Shown in pieces: positions 1-10,023 of a stretch of 64,000 nucleotides of DNA (its first letter is position 1; each line of letters starts with the position of its first letter). The stretch comes from Peribacillus loiseleuriae. Lineage in GTDB: Bacteria; Bacillota; Bacilli; Bacillales; DSM-1321. The position numbers and the translations under genes are program-made. The stretch lies in the NCBI RefSeq assembly GCF_001183985.1, contig NZ_LFZW01000001.1:2817636-2881635 (forward strand). Reading direction: 5' to 3'. The notes beneath the pieces were generated by a model, which worked only from the letters and a program-made list of their open reading frames with translations, did not search any database and was not told where the DNA came from.

Positions 1-965
1 GCACCATCACCTGGTTTGTGAGTCTGCATCATCTTCGCTCTTTCATTAAGTACCTGCTCCCCACTCACATACTCCCAATCCATCAAAAATACCGTATGCA
101 ATGTATAGACTGCTTCACCCTTTACTTCCAAATGAGTATCTCTCCAGAACCCTATTTTTTTATTTCTACCTAAGTACTCTTCCCCAACATTCAAACCACC
201 AACAAAACCGATTTCCCCATCAATCACGATAATTTTCCTATGATTTCTAAAGTTAAATTTTTGATTAAAAAAGCCACTTTTCAATGGTGAAAATGGTTGT
301 ACCTTCACTCCTGCAGAAATCATATCCTTAATATCAGATTTGGCTAGACTAAAACTACCAGCTGCATCAAATATAAATAAAACTTCCACACCTTCTTTAG
401 CCTTCTCCATCAAAATATGTATGATCTCTTTTCCAAGCCTGTCTGACCTGAAAATATAATATTCAATATGAATAAACTGCTTTGCTTCTTTAAGTTTCTT
501 AATAATTTCACTAAATGTTTCTTTTCCATTTTTTAATACATACGTATTAGAGTTCGTGCTGAATGCAGTTTGTGAGGCATTACTGGCAAACGTTGAAAAG
601 GCTCGTTGATGATCGTTTAGAAAGGATAAATCAGGCGATGTCGCTTGATTTACGAGCTTTTTCCATTCTTCTCGATTTCTATGACGCTTCGTTCTAAATA
701 AATAACCTTTTAAGTAAAGTTGCCCTGAATACAGGTAAAACATATAACCAAACACTGGAATAAACAGCAAAACATACATCCAGAGCAAAGTATGGTGAGA
801 AGATCGGTATTCCAACATCAAGGAATACATCGTAATGAGGATAATGAGAACGTATAATCCAATCGAAAAAAGCTTCAAGTTTGAGCTAAAGCTACCAAAA
901 AGAACAATATAAACGGATAACATCAAGACAAATAAAAATATAAATTCCATTCTCCGTCTTTTCAT
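1..965 (-). CDS. cls: cardiolipin synthase (phospholipase D family), C-terminus off the window
   Basis: A membrane enzyme that would condense two phosphatidylglycerols into cardiolipin. The open frame reads from 965 down to base 1, so about 321 residues are present and the C-terminal third (second HKD motif) lies outside. Three hydrophobic segments occupy roughly residues 7-75, as in Bacillus Cls. The first HKD motif, HRKIIVID, sits near residue 242 and is preceded by 'IEYYIFRSD', typical of PLD-type Cls. I chose the ATG at 965 because GTGAGG lies 9 bases before it; an ATG at 974 would touch that ribosome binding site. Bacillus has several Cls paralogs and which one this is cannot be said. 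Confidence 0.87.
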   Translation of the reverse strand, partial: MKRRRMEFIFLFVLMLSVYIVLFGSFSSNLKLFSIGLYVLIILITMYSLMLEYRSSHHTLLWMYVLLFIPVFGYMFYLYSGQLYLKGYLFRTKRHRNREEWKKLVNQATSPDLSFLNDHQRAFSTFASNASQTAFSTNSNTYVLKNGKETFSEIIKKLKEAKQFIHIEYYIFRSDRLGKEIIHILMEKAKEGVEVLFIFDAAGSFSLAKSDIKDMISAGVKVQPFSPLKSGFFNQKFNFRNHRKIIVIDGEIGFVGGLNVGEEYLGRNKKIGFWRDTHLEVKGEAVYTLHTVFLMDWEYVSGEQVLNERAKMMQTHKPGDG

Positions 966-1099
966 AAGGTTCATCCTCACTTAAATAAATTATTCTCTCT
1001 TCTTTATACCCGATTTGGAGAATAAAGAAAACCTTGCATCTATACTGATTATGCATATAATGAAAGAAGCATAGGATCTTTTTAAAGGAGTGACAATAA

Positions 1100-1318
1100 T
1101 TGGCTAAATCAAAAGCAATGAAGTTGAGAGAAAAACAACTAAGAGAAGGTAACAGGGATGTTTCAAAAAGCAGAGGAACATGGTGTGACATTAAACCAAT
1201 TAGCCGAATGACAAAAACGAAGCAGGCAACTTTAGAAAAATATGAAAAAAAACATAAAAGGAATCAATCTCAAGACCGATATGAGAATGGTTCCTTTTTT
1301 ATATTTTGCTACATATAA
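1100..1318 (+). CDS. small basic conserved protein, function unknown
   Basis: A 72-codon frame starting with TTG at 1100, with AAAGGAG nine bases upstream. The product is very rich in Lys/Arg (MAKSKAMKLREKQLREG at the start) and has no membrane segment. It resembles short basic Bacillus proteins of unknown role; I recall similar N-termini but cannot assign a family. The gene diverges from cls. The last codons run into an AAAAGGAA...TTCCTTTT inverted repeat followed by T residues, so the natural protein may end near its terminator. It could bind nucleic acid, but that is only a guess from its charge. Confidence 0.6.
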   Translation: MAKSKAMKLREKQLREGNRDVSKSRGTWCDIKPISRMTKTKQATLEKYEKKHKRNQSQDRYENGSFFIFCYI

Positions 1319-1510
1319 ATTTGTGTACTTATTTTAATTCATGAACCATGAAGAATGCCATCCAACACTGATCATTAAACTAAATTTTCTTTCATTTTAT
1401 ATTCGTAATTGATTTATAAAAATGCAATGCTGTTTTTGTAAAAAAAGACCCGTCACTTCCCCCCTTCATTTTCAACTCAAGAATAGTAATGCAGTCCCAA
1501 CCAAATCGGC

Positions 1511-1542
1511 AAAAAGCACTTCCAGATTACCATGGAAGTGCT
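1511..1542 (-). terminator. rho-independent terminator after glgA
   Basis: Stem AGCACTTCC / GGAAGTGCT (1515-1523 with 1534-1542). On the minus strand it is followed by a T run, just downstream of the glgA stop. It closes the glgBCDA operon without a glgP gene. Confidence 0.85.
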
Positions 1543-1549
1543 ACTTATT

Positions 1550-2974
1550 TTATACTAGCATTTCATACAGCTCTTTGTATTCCTTAGAGGAAGCATCCCA
1601 ACTATAATCGATACTCATTGCTCGTTCAACGAGTTTTTTCCATTTCTTCGGTTGATAGCGATAATACCAAACTGCCCGTTCAATCGTGTATAACATATCA
1701 TGGGCATTGTAATTCGAGAAGCTGAATCCATTCCCTTGATCGCTCAACTCATTATATGGAACGACGGTATCTTTAAGTCCTCCAGTTTCTCTTACAAGCG
1801 GAAGTGTACCATAACGTAGTGCAAGTAACTGCCCGATGCCACAAGGCTCAAAGTGGGAAGGCATTAAGAATAGATCAGAACCCGCATAAATTTTCCGAGA
1901 TAGTCCTTCGTCGAAGTAAATTTGTGCTGAGACTTGATCAGGGTAGCGATGTGCTAAATCTTTAAAGGCCCATTCATAATGTTCTTCACCTGTTCCAAGT
2001 ACGATAACCTGTACATTCTGCTTGAGAATATCTTCCATCACATGAAGAACTAAATCAACCCCTTTTTGATCAACTAGCCTTGTTACCATTGAAATGACAG
2101 GAATTCCCTCATTCACAGGTAGTCCTAATTGTTTTTGGAGCAGTCGTTTGTTCTCCATTTTGCCTTCATAAGTATCATAGCCTGAAAAAAGGGCTGAATC
2201 TAGTGCTGGATTATACGTGTCAGGATCAATTCCATTGACAATTCCACGAAGATTCCAACTACGCTGTCTCAAGAATCCATCTAAATTTTCTCCATAATAA
2301 GGCATTTGAATTTCATTTGCGTAGGTTGGACTAACAGTGGTCAAATAATCAGCATATGCCAGACCTGCTTTCATATAACTGACATTTCCGCGAAATTCCA
2401 GACCATCCATATGGAAATATAGCTCACTTAAATCAAGTAGCTCTGCTAAAACACTCTTGGAAAACACACCTTGATATCGAAGATTATGAATCGTGAATAC
2501 TGTTTTTATCCCTTGATAATACGGATGATTCCGATAATGTGCCTTTAATAAAACAGGGATAGGCCCTGTCTGCCAATCATGGCAATGAATGATGTCAGGC
2601 TTTTTGTCAAGATGGGGCAATGCTTCAAGCACCGCTCGCGAAAAAAAGGCGAACCGTTCCCCATCATCATAATATCCATAACTACCATGCCGTTTGAAAT
2701 AGTACTCGTTATCAAGAAAATAGATGGTTATCCCTTCATATTCGAGTTTTTCGATTCCACAATATTGTTCCCGCCAGCCGACAGGTACATCTATGATTTT
2801 AACGAGTTCTAATTGATTCTTATACTGGTTTGCTAGGTCACTGTATTTAGGTAATATAACCGTTACCTCAACGCCTTGTTGTTGCAAAGCTTTCGGTAAT
2901 GCACCGATGACATCCCCAAGCCCTCCGGTTTTGATGAACGGGGCACACTCGGATGCAGCATATAAAATATTCAT
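1550..2974 (-). CDS. glgA: glycogen synthase (ADP-glucose), GT5
   Basis: Transfers glucose from ADP-glucose to the growing alpha-1,4-glucan. The product is 474 residues, normal for bacterial GlgA. The ADP-glucose binding motif KTGGLGDV lies at residues 15-22, and the C-terminal GT-B signature EPCGIGQLLALRYGTLP with RETGGL follows near residue 375. The start is the ATG at 2974 with GGAGG seven bases upstream; a longer frame to 2998 would overlap glgD and has no ribosome binding site. It is the last gene of glgB-C-D-A, 13 bases after glgD, and is followed by a strong terminator. In B. subtilis glgP follows in the operon, but not here. Confidence 0.97.
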   Translation of the reverse strand: MNILYAASECAPFIKTGGLGDVIGALPKALQQQGVEVTVILPKYSDLANQYKNQLELVKIIDVPVGWREQYCGIEKLEYEGITIYFLDNEYYFKRHGSYGYYDDGERFAFFSRAVLEALPHLDKKPDIIHCHDWQTGPIPVLLKAHYRNHPYYQGIKTVFTIHNLRYQGVFSKSVLAELLDLSELYFHMDGLEFRGNVSYMKAGLAYADYLTTVSPTYANEIQMPYYGENLDGFLRQRSWNLRGIVNGIDPDTYNPALDSALFSGYDTYEGKMENKRLLQKQLGLPVNEGIPVISMVTRLVDQKGVDLVLHVMEDILKQNVQVIVLGTGEEHYEWAFKDLAHRYPDQVSAQIYFDEGLSRKIYAGSDLFLMPSHFEPCGIGQLLALRYGTLPLVRETGGLKDTVVPYNELSDQGNGFSFSNYNAHDMLYTIERAVWYYRYQPKKWKKLVERAMSIDYSWDASSKEYKELYEMLV

Positions 2975-2987
2975 TACAAATCCTCCG

Positions 2988-4094
2988 TTACACGACATCT
3001 GCTTTTTTTACAATTCGCGGTATAGAATCACCGATGACAACTTGTTCTGATGTGATGTTTACTTGTTTATCTGTTATCACATTTTCGAGATACGTTCCTT
3101 CGTGGATTTCCCCTTTTTGCATGATGATACTATTTTTTACGACAGCTCCTTTTCGAATTTTCACGCCGCGGAAAATAATACTGTTTTCAACCGTTCCTTC
3201 AATGTCACAGCCATTCGCAACTAAAGAATTAGTTACTTTAGAAGTAATAGAATATTTAACAGGTGCTTCATGCTTTATTTTTGTATAGATATCCCAAGTG
3301 TCATAAAAGAAAGTTTGTGCAAGCTCAGGATTTAGGAATTCCATATTACTTTTATAGTAGCTAGAAATAGAATGAATGAATGGAAAATACCCTTTATAAT
3401 GATAACTATTAACTTTTAGATGATGTAAATTTGCCTTTACCCCATCTTTTAAGAAATCATATTCACCATTTTCACAGCAAGTTTTAATAATTTCAATGAG
3501 CAAGTCCTTTTTGATGACAAATGTCTCAAGCCCTACAGAATCACCCTGTTCAGGTGATGTATAGAGTTCGATATTCTTTACTCTTCCATCATTCTGAATT
3601 GAATATTTATGATAAATAGGTTTGTCTACAGATTCACCATCAAAATCTTTATAGACAACGGTAATATCTGCGCAACTGTCCTTGTGATGGTCAACGATTT
3701 CTTGAAAATCCATTTTACACACATGATGACCTGGTGAAATAACAACCGTATCTTCAGGTGAACGGTTAAAAAACTCGATATGATCGTGAAATTGCTGTAA
3801 ATCTCCTTTAATAAGTTCATCTGGATGAGTCGGAGGCAATATAAACAGCCCGCCATTTCGTCTATCTAAATCCCATTCCTTCCCTGAGCCCAGATGATCC
3901 ATGATTGATCGGTATTTTTCTTTCGTAAATACAGCAACTTTGGTTATATCTGCATGAACAAAATTGGACATAGTAAAATCAATAAGCCGGTATCTTCCGC
4001 CAAATGGAACAGCAGAAAGACAGCGATGTGATGTTAATTCTTTTAAATATTGTTTTTCGTTCACGAGGTTAATAACTCCAATTACATTATCCAA
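2988..4094 (-). CDS. glgD: GlgD, second subunit of glucose-1-phosphate adenylyltransferase
   Basis: A GlgC paralog that in Bacillus pairs with GlgC to form the active ADP-glucose pyrophosphorylase and raises its activity. It keeps the fold (VPFGGRYRLIDFTMSNF near the N-terminus, left-handed beta-helix hexapeptides at the C-terminus), but the GGxGxRL nucleotide motif of GlgC is absent. Start choice: TTG at 4094 with AGGGGAG eight bases upstream gives 368 residues beginning just before 'GVIN', which fits the family. A longer frame to 4175 would overlap glgC and lacks a ribosome binding site. The gap to the glgC stop is about 28 bases. Confidence 0.93.
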   Translation of the reverse strand: MDNVIGVINLVNEKQYLKELTSHRCLSAVPFGGRYRLIDFTMSNFVHADITKVAVFTKEKYRSIMDHLGSGKEWDLDRRNGGLFILPPTHPDELIKGDLQQFHDHIEFFNRSPEDTVVISPGHHVCKMDFQEIVDHHKDSCADITVVYKDFDGESVDKPIYHKYSIQNDGRVKNIELYTSPEQGDSVGLETFVIKKDLLIEIIKTCCENGEYDFLKDGVKANLHHLKVNSYHYKGYFPFIHSISSYYKSNMEFLNPELAQTFFYDTWDIYTKIKHEAPVKYSITSKVTNSLVANGCDIEGTVENSIIFRGVKIRKGAVVKNSIIMQKGEIHEGTYLENVITDKQVNITSEQVVIGDSIPRIVKKADVV

Positions 4095-4122
4095 ATATAG
4101 CGACTCCCCTATATGCATATTC

Positions 4123-5292
4123 TTATTTAATTCTACTTTTTTCGTTTGTTGCAACGTATGAAATATTCTCGGCATCTCCGATTACAGTAATTTCTGCAGC
4201 TGGTGAAGTTGATCCGATTTCTGCGTAATCTTCAATGCAAATATCGCTCGCAATGATTGCATTATTAATCGTAACATTGTTACCAATTTTCACATTTGGC
4301 ATGATAACCGAGTCTTTTATGATCGTGTTTTTTCCCACATGAACATTATAAGAAAGAATAGAATGATTAATAGTACCATGAACGATGCAGCCTTCATTTA
4401 CTAATGATTGCGTAATATTTGCTTCTGCTGAAATATATTGTGGAGCATGATTTGCGTTACCAGCATAAAACTTCCAATGTGGATCATTTAAATCAAATCC
4501 TGGTACATCATCCAGTAGATCCATATGAGCTCCCCATAAACTCTCGACTGTCCCTACGTCTTTCCAATAGCCTTCGAAGCGATATGCATATAAACTCTTT
4601 CCATCCCCAAGTATTTTAGGAATAATGTCCTTCCCAAAATCTTTTGTGGAAAATGCATCAAGCTCATCCTCGATTAAATATTGTTTCAATAGTTTCCAAT
4701 CAAATAAATAAACACCCATTGATGCTAAGTTGCTTTTCGGCTTTGCTGGTTTTTCTTCAAATTCAGAAATTTTATCTTCTTCGTCTGTATTCATCAGCCC
4801 AAACCGGCTCGCTTCCGACCATGGTACTTCTATGACCGCTATAGTCGCTTGTGCTTTCTTTTCAACATGATATTTAAGCATGCGACTATAGTCCATTTTG
4901 TAAATATGATCGCCTGATAAAACAAGCACATATTCTGGATCATAATGGTCAATATATTGAATGTTTTGATAGACAGCATTTGCTGTACCCGCGTACCACT
5001 CACCACCATCTTTTCCTTGATAAGGTGGAAGAACGGAAACACCTCCAAAGTTTCGGTCTAAATCCCACGGTCTGCCATTACCAACATAGTGATTCAAGAC
5101 AAGTGGTTGATATTGAGTTAACACACCAACTGTATCAATTCCAGAATGGGTACAGTTACTTAAGGGGAAATCGATGATACGGTATTTTCCTCCAAACGGA
5201 ACAGCCGGTTTTGCAAGTCCAGTCGTTAATTCACCAAGTCTTGAGCCTTGCCCTCCTGCTAATAACATTGCGATCCATTTTTTAGATTTCAT
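4123..5292 (-). CDS. glgC: glucose-1-phosphate adenylyltransferase, catalytic subunit
   Basis: Makes ADP-glucose from ATP and glucose-1-phosphate, the committed step of glycogen synthesis. The product is 389 residues. Visible motifs are AGGQGSRL near residue 13, [31 protein letters not shown], the metal-binding region [12 protein letters not shown], and [11 protein letters not shown]. The C-terminal quarter is hexapeptide-repeat beta-helix. The start ATG at 5292 overlaps the end of glgB by 11 bases, with GGGGAG upstream, so translation is probably coupled. Confidence 0.97.
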   Translation of the reverse strand: MKSKKWIAMLLAGGQGSRLGELTTGLAKPAVPFGGKYRIIDFPLSNCTHSGIDTVGVLTQYQPLVLNHYVGNGRPWDLDRNFGGVSVLPPYQGKDGGEWYAGTANAVYQNIQYIDHYDPEYVLVLSGDHIYKMDYSRMLKYHVEKKAQATIAVIEVPWSEASRFGLMNTDEEDKISEFEEKPAKPKSNLASMGVYLFDWKLLKQYLIEDELDAFSTKDFGKDIIPKILGDGKSLYAYRFEGYWKDVGTVESLWGAHMDLLDDVPGFDLNDPHWKFYAGNANHAPQYISAEANITQSLVNEGCIVHGTINHSILSYNVHVGKNTIIKDSVIMPNVKIGNNVTINNAIIASDICIEDYAEIGSTSPAAEITVIGDAENISYVATNEKSRIK

Positions 5293-7231
5293 TATGAATT
5301 ACTCTCCCCTGCCGCTTTTTTGTTTGTTTCATGAAGATTGCTGTGCCAAGTGGCGGAACTTTAATGTTCATGCTGTATGGCTGGTTATGATGAGGCTGTT
5401 TGTCTACTGTAATTGCTTTTTCATTAAGTTGCCCTGAACCTCCATAGACCTCTTCATCGCTGTTTAATACCTCGATGTATTTCCCACTAGAAGGTACTCC
5501 AATTCGATAATCATGATAAACATCTGTTGAAAAATTACAAACAATAATGCAATAATCTCCTTTTCGTTTTCCATGTCTCATGAAGGTGATGACACTTTGG
5601 TCCCGATTATCAGCATCAATCCATTCAAATCCTTCCTGCTCATGATCTAATCTCCATAAGCTGGATGTATTTTTATAGAAATGTTGAATCGTTGTAATAT
5701 AGCGATTCAGTTTAGTATGGGACTCATAATCGAGAAGAAGCCAGTCTAGCTCCTCTAATTCTTTCCATTCGGCAAATTGTCCAAATTCTGCTCCCATGAA
5801 TACGAGCTTTTTACCCGGATGTGTCATGAAGTACCCATAAAGCAATCGATAATTAGCGAATTTTTGCCAATAGTCACCAGGCATTTTATTCAATAACGAT
5901 AGTTTCCCATGAACCACTTCGTCATGTGAAAAAGGAAGAATAAAATTTTCAGAAAATGCATAGAAAAATGAAAACGTTAAAAGATTATGATGGTATCGTC
6001 TTTCAGATGGATGAAGCTTCATATATTTAAGAAGATCATTGGCCCATCCCATATTCCATTTGTAATTAAAACCTAAACCACCAATAGAAGTTGGTGCACT
6101 TACCAATGGATGATCTGTTGCTTCCTCTGCCATCATCAGGACACCAGGGTATTTCGCGAATATTGCTTCATTCATTTTTTTCAAGAATGAAATGGCTTCA
6201 ATGTTCTCCTCACCGCCGTATTGATTCGTTAACTTCTCTGATTGAGGATTATCGTGATTTAGATAAATCATTGAGGAGACCGCATCTGCACGAAACCCGT
6301 CAATATGATAGACCTCCATCCAAAACATTATGTTAGAGATTAGAAAACTATGAATCTCGGGTTTGCCAAAATCAAAACTATAGGTACCCCAGAGTGGGCG
6401 ATCTGCTTTGCGTGAATCATGTGGTTCATAAAGTGGGGTTCCATCAAATCGCCCTAAACCATGTTCATCTCTACAAAAATGGGCCGGCACCCAATCAAGG
6501 AGGACTCCTACCCCTTTTTGATGGCACTGATCAACGAAATACATAAAATCTTCTGGAGTTCCATGTCTACTTGTTACCGAATAGAATCCGGTAAGCTGAT
6601 AGCCCCAGGACAAATCTAATGGATGTTCCATTACCGGCATTAATTCAATATGTGTGAATCCATGCTCGACCACATAATCGATAAGCTCATCAGCAAGCTC
6701 GCGATAGGAGTACAAATCTCCATTTTCTTTCTTTTTCCAAGATGCCATATGTAATTCATAAACAAGAAGCGGTTTATGATAAGATTCTTCCTTATCCCGC
6801 TGCTGCAGCCACTTTTTATCCTTCCATTCATATTGGTCCAAACGCTTTACAACAGAAGCAGTGTTAGGTCGTAATTCCGAAAAAAACGCGTAGGGATCTG
6901 CTTTTAATAGTTTTTCCCCATTTACGGTTTCAATCTCATACTTATAAATTTGACCTTCCTCGAGACCTTGGATGAACAAAACCCAAATTCCAGAATGATT
7001 CACTTGCTGCATTTGGTTCTGAGTTCCGTTCCAGTTATTAAAATCTCCAACAACGGCAACCTGCTTAGCATGCGGAGCCCAAACTGAAAAACGGACACCA
7101 TCAATCCCTTTATATGTACTGACATGCGCACCTAACATCTTATAACTTTCAAAGAGCGTTCCTTCATGAAATAAATATATTTCTAATTCACTAGGAGTAA
7201 TATCTGTATTCTGGCTCGCTATGCTATTCAC
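5282..7231 (-). CDS. glgB: 1,4-alpha-glucan branching enzyme, GH13
   Basis: Cuts alpha-1,4 chains and re-attaches them as alpha-1,6 branches. The product is 649 residues and contains an N-terminal CBM48 domain ('[20 protein letters not shown]'), a GH13 barrel with the nucleophile region DGFRADAV, the acid/base region MMAEEAT and the third acid in SHDEV, and a C-terminal beta domain. The start is set at GTG 7231, six bases after GGAGGTG; a TTG further up at 7246 would contain that ribosome binding site. It is the first gene of the glg operon. A perfect cre-like palindrome lies about 170 bases upstream. Confidence 0.96.
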   Translation of the reverse strand: MNSIASQNTDITPSELEIYLFHEGTLFESYKMLGAHVSTYKGIDGVRFSVWAPHAKQVAVVGDFNNWNGTQNQMQQVNHSGIWVLFIQGLEEGQIYKYEIETVNGEKLLKADPYAFFSELRPNTASVVKRLDQYEWKDKKWLQQRDKEESYHKPLLVYELHMASWKKKENGDLYSYRELADELIDYVVEHGFTHIELMPVMEHPLDLSWGYQLTGFYSVTSRHGTPEDFMYFVDQCHQKGVGVLLDWVPAHFCRDEHGLGRFDGTPLYEPHDSRKADRPLWGTYSFDFGKPEIHSFLISNIMFWMEVYHIDGFRADAVSSMIYLNHDNPQSEKLTNQYGGEENIEAISFLKKMNEAIFAKYPGVLMMAEEATDHPLVSAPTSIGGLGFNYKWNMGWANDLLKYMKLHPSERRYHHNLLTFSFFYAFSENFILPFSHDEVVHGKLSLLNKMPGDYWQKFANYRLLYGYFMTHPGKKLVFMGAEFGQFAEWKELEELDWLLLDYESHTKLNRYITTIQHFYKNTSSLWRLDHEQEGFEWIDADNRDQSVITFMRHGKRKGDYCIIVCNFSTDVYHDYRIGVPSSGKYIEVLNSDEEVYGGSGQLNEKAITVDKQPHHNQPYSMNIKVPPLGTAIFMKQTKKRQGRVIHNEI

Positions 7232-7399
7232 ACTGTACACCTCCAATTTAAAATAATCGAAACTAACATGTTTCTGTAATATTTAGATTCGCTATGGAAA
7301 AGATTATTCCTTTAGCGAAATTTGTTTTTTATTGTCGTTTTGTAGGAAAATTCAAAAAAGATTAATATTTCACAAACAGAAGGAGACTTTTGTACCAAA

Positions 7400-7411
7400 G
7401 AAAACGTTTTC
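7400..7411. promoter_or_regulatory. cre-like site upstream of glgB (CcpA)
   Basis: GAAAACGTTTTC is a perfect 12-bp palindrome around CG and matches the CcpA cre core. It lies in the 370-base gap before glgB, and apart from the GH15 terminator at 7564-7590 that gap shows nothing else I can name. Binding is inferred from the motif only. Confidence 0.55.
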
Positions 7412-7563
7412 ATTTTTAGGTATTTACTTCCTTTTTCTTCATGTGTTTAACATCTAATGGATGGTTCTATCGTTATCATCATCATCTGGTTTTTCATATT
7501 GATATATTATTATTGAATAATGGTGTTTCCTTGTATCCTTTTTCTTATGAATTGTTCAGACAC

Positions 7564-7590
7564 AAAAAAAGAGACTGTTTGAGCAGCCTC
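7564..7590 (-). terminator. terminator after GH15 gene
   Basis: Minus strand stem GAGGCTG...CAGTCTC followed by seven T, 13 bases after the GH15 stop. It separates this gene from the glg operon transcriptionally. Confidence 0.8.
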
Positions 7591-7602
7591 ATTTCAAAAG
7601 AT

Positions 7603-8616
7603 CTATGTTGCTTTTTCATCGCTAACTTTTTCGATTCGATTGATGAATAGATAAGATAATGCAACTGACCAAGCAAGTGGTGTATTGCCGTTAGGAACAT
7701 TTGTGCCACCGATATACAACTCTGGAACTTCCCAATTTTCTGGAACAATCGCTTCTGTTTTTGCCAAATAGCCAATCGCTTTATTAAAGAGACCTAATTC
7801 TAAATAACAAAGTCCGAGCCACGGAAGCCCAAAACACCATTCAGCTTCACTGCCTTGATTATAATACTGATCATTTTCGTATCGAATTACACCATATTTA
7901 CGCTCTAATTTGCTCGATACATTTTCTACAACTTTCAGAGCCGTTTTTCGATCAAGTATACGATAAGGATAGACAAGGGACAATAACGCTAAATCCGTGT
8001 CCTTTGATTCACTTTCTCTAGGTAACAGGAATCTTAATGTTTCTTCACCTTTTTTTATAGTTTCTTCTTTCACATTTACGAGCATTTTCACAGCGTGTAA
8101 ACCAGCTACACAGGCTCCAATACTTGAAGTGTGAAGCTCCATATTTTCTTCCCACATTCCATTGTCTTTTGCTTGCCAGTATTGCAGACAGTCTAAATAA
8201 TCAACGAGCTTCTGAACAATTTCTAAATCTTTTTCATCACGAATAACTTTTTGCCCTAAACGAAAGCCTTCCCCTACGCCCCATAAGAATGCTCCTATAG
8301 CATCATTTTGAGCATGCCCCCATTCGACAGGTAGTTCTTTTAAATCTGTTGAATAGCGTGAGTGAATATACTCAAACAAATATACCGGACGCTTTTGTCG
8401 ATGGATATCAATTTTCCACTCATATGTTTTAAATAGATCGAATAAGGCATGATATGCTTTTTCATAACGTTCTGATGGTTTTTGCATAAAAGGCAGTACT
8501 GTGTAAACGATATCCCGAATCCAAACAAAACTGTAATCTTGCGACAGACTTGCCGTATAAGCTCCATTCGATAAACGCATCCGATCTAGAACTTTAATGG
8601 CTTCATTCGTATTCAT
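7603..8616 (-). CDS. GH15 glucoamylase-like hydrolase
   Basis: Probably a glucan-releasing (alpha/alpha)6-barrel enzyme. The 337-residue product has the GH15 markers YSFVWIRD (residues 28-35), QNDAIGAFLW (about 104), MWEEN with SSIGACVAGL (about 154-172, containing the usual acid Glu) and NGNTPLAWSVALSYL near the end. It is much shorter than classic bacterial glucoamylases (above 600 residues) because the N-terminal beta-sandwich is missing, and there is no signal peptide, so it should be cytoplasmic. ATG at 8616 has GGGGGTG seven bases upstream. Its place beside glgBCDA, which lacks glgP, suggests a role in intracellular glycogen turnover; that is inference. Confidence 0.75.
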   Translation of the reverse strand: MNTNEAIKVLDRMRLSNGAYTASLSQDYSFVWIRDIVYTVLPFMQKPSERYEKAYHALFDLFKTYEWKIDIHRQKRPVYLFEYIHSRYSTDLKELPVEWGHAQNDAIGAFLWGVGEGFRLGQKVIRDEKDLEIVQKLVDYLDCLQYWQAKDNGMWEENMELHTSSIGACVAGLHAVKMLVNVKEETIKKGEETLRFLLPRESESKDTDLALLSLVYPYRILDRKTALKVVENVSSKLERKYGVIRYENDQYYNQGSEAEWCFGLPWLGLCYLELGLFNKAIGYLAKTEAIVPENWEVPELYIGGTNVPNGNTPLAWSVALSYLFINRIEKVSDEKAT

Positions 8617-8715
8617 TTAATAACACCCCCATAGCTATTTGCTTTCCTCTCCATTGTTGACAGAGATACAATTTCTAAACATTTGAAGACAAGTTTTCTA
8701 AAACAAGCCTTTGAA

Positions 8716-8729
8716 AGATAACGCTTACA
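8716..8729. promoter_or_regulatory. cre-like site upstream of GH15 gene
   Basis: AGATAACGCTTACA fits the CcpA cre consensus at most positions, about 100 bases before the GH15 start. The rest of this 320-base gap is AT-rich with no other clear signal apart from the terminator at 8902-8925. Confidence 0.4.
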
Positions 8730-8901
8730 ATTGTTGTTACTTATACTTTATGTTGAATTATATGATTTGATTATCAACATCTAAAATTCAGCATCTGCCT
8801 ATGGGAATAATGTTGTATGTTGGCTATCTTAGCTCTTATAAATAAATATTATTCATCATTCTTTCTTAATCTAAATATATTGGTTAAAGTATGGAAAATT
8901 C

Positions 8902-8925
8902 AAAAAAACCCAAAATTATTGGGTT
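8902..8925 (-). terminator. terminator after azlD
   Basis: Minus strand AACCCAA...TTGGGTT followed by a T run, 13 bases downstream of the azlD stop. Confidence 0.8.
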
Positions 8926-8937
8926 CCATGAAAACGA

Positions 8938-9264
8938 TTAAAGTAAAAATCTGATTGTCATAAGTGTCGCTATTCCTACAAGGACTGTGCCGAGTAAACT
9001 CCTTGTGTAGATAGCTACTAATAAAGTTGGAATAGCAGACATTAAATTTAAGGTATTTTCTTGAATAGAAACTTTATTATCAAGTAAGAGTAATTCGGAT
9101 GCCAATAAAGCAGACATTACCGCTACAGGCACATGCTTAAGCCAGTTTATTCCCCATTCTGGTATTTCGAGTTTACTTAATACAACAAGAGGTAATATTC
9201 TAGGTATAAAGGTGACAATGGCAGATCCAATAATAACGCTCATAATATACCAATTTATCTCCAT
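8938..9264 (-). CDS. azlD: AzlD-family small subunit of branched-chain amino acid exporter
   Basis: A 108-residue protein with about four membrane helices and the AzlD pattern 'FIPRILPLVVL ... WLKHVPVAVMSALLA'. It partners AzlC in exporting branched-chain amino acids and analogs. The ATG at 9264 overlaps the azlC stop by 10 bases, indicating translational coupling. An open frame continues upstream to 9564, but there it only shadows azlC. Confidence 0.9.
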   Translation of the reverse strand: MEINWYIMSVIIGSAIVTFIPRILPLVVLSKLEIPEWGINWLKHVPVAVMSALLASELLLLDNKVSIQENTLNLMSAIPTLLVAIYTRSLLGTVLVGIATLMTIRFLL

Positions 9265-9986
9265 TTTGAAATCACCAACCCTATCGTAGCGGACAGAATC
9301 GTCGCCAAAATAACTCCAGCACTTCCTGATACAAAAAAGCTTGCCGCTATGACAATGACACCTGAGCTTACTGCTACAATGATGTCGATGAAGTACTTCT
9401 TCTGACTGAGAATTTGTAGAACAAGCAAGCCGATAAACATGGCTGGCAAAGCAAAATCTAGTCCAAATCGTTCGGGATCTGGTATCCATTGGCCAAAAAT
9501 TCCTCCAGCAATTGTAGCTAGCGCCCAATTTAAATAGGCAGCAATATTTAAGCCAAGCATCCATTTATAATCTAATTGTTTTTTTGATTGGGCGTGGGTA
9601 ATCGCCACTCCGAATGTTTCATCTGTTAGTAATGCACCTGTGATTAGATTTTTTGATGTCGTATTTTTTTTAAAGTATGGAGCTATCGCTGCACTTAATA
9701 GAAGATGTCGACTATTGATGAAGAAGATGGTGACGATAATCGCAGATACAGGATGGCTAGCTGCAATCATTCCTGCTGCTATAAATTGACCTGATCCGGC
9801 ATATAGCAGTAGGCTCATTAGTGCAATTTCAATCATGCTCAAGCCTGCAGTCTTTTCAACAACTCCTGCTGCGAATCCAATACTGAGGTAGCCTAATAAT
9901 GTAGGAATGCAATCTTTGACTCCTTGCCAAAAGCTATCTCCCTCTTCCATTACATTTTTGTTCAAATCTGTACTTAGTTCACTCAT
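9255..9986 (-). CDS. azlC: AzlC-family branched-chain amino acid export permease
   Basis: A 243-residue polytopic membrane protein (large subunit of the AzlCD exporter; LIV-E family). Typical stretches are GYLSIGFAAGVV, YAGSGQFIAAGM and NSRHLLLSAA. The ATG at 9986 is preceded by AGGAG. It forms an overlapping pair with azlD and lies 37 bases downstream of the mug gene, so all three may share a transcript. No Lrp-type AzlB regulator gene is nearby. Confidence 0.92.
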   Translation of the reverse strand: MSELSTDLNKNVMEEGDSFWQGVKDCIPTLLGYLSIGFAAGVVEKTAGLSMIEIALMSLLLYAGSGQFIAAGMIAASHPVSAIIVTIFFINSRHLLLSAAIAPYFKKNTTSKNLITGALLTDETFGVAITHAQSKKQLDYKWMLGLNIAAYLNWALATIAGGIFGQWIPDPERFGLDFALPAMFIGLLVLQILSQKKYFIDIIVAVSSGVIVIAASFFVSGSAGVILATILSATIGLVISKWR

Positions 9987-10023
9987 TTATTCTACTCCTG
10001 TTCTGCATGGATTTGTTCACTAT

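Noticed and set aside
892-1191. Minus-strand 99-codon frame over the cls start
   Set aside because: The true cls frame reads through 1-965; this one shadows it and the small basic protein.
1422-1607. Plus-strand 61-codon frame at the end of glgA
   Set aside because: It runs through the glg terminator and glgA; no ribosome binding site.
4095-4175. Upstream extension of glgD
   Set aside because: It overlaps glgC and has no ribosome binding site; TTG at 4094 has AGGGGAG at good spacing.
9265-9564. N-terminal extension of the azlD frame (about 100 residues)
   Set aside because: It overlaps azlC in another frame and shows no conserved features; AzlD is normally about 108 residues.
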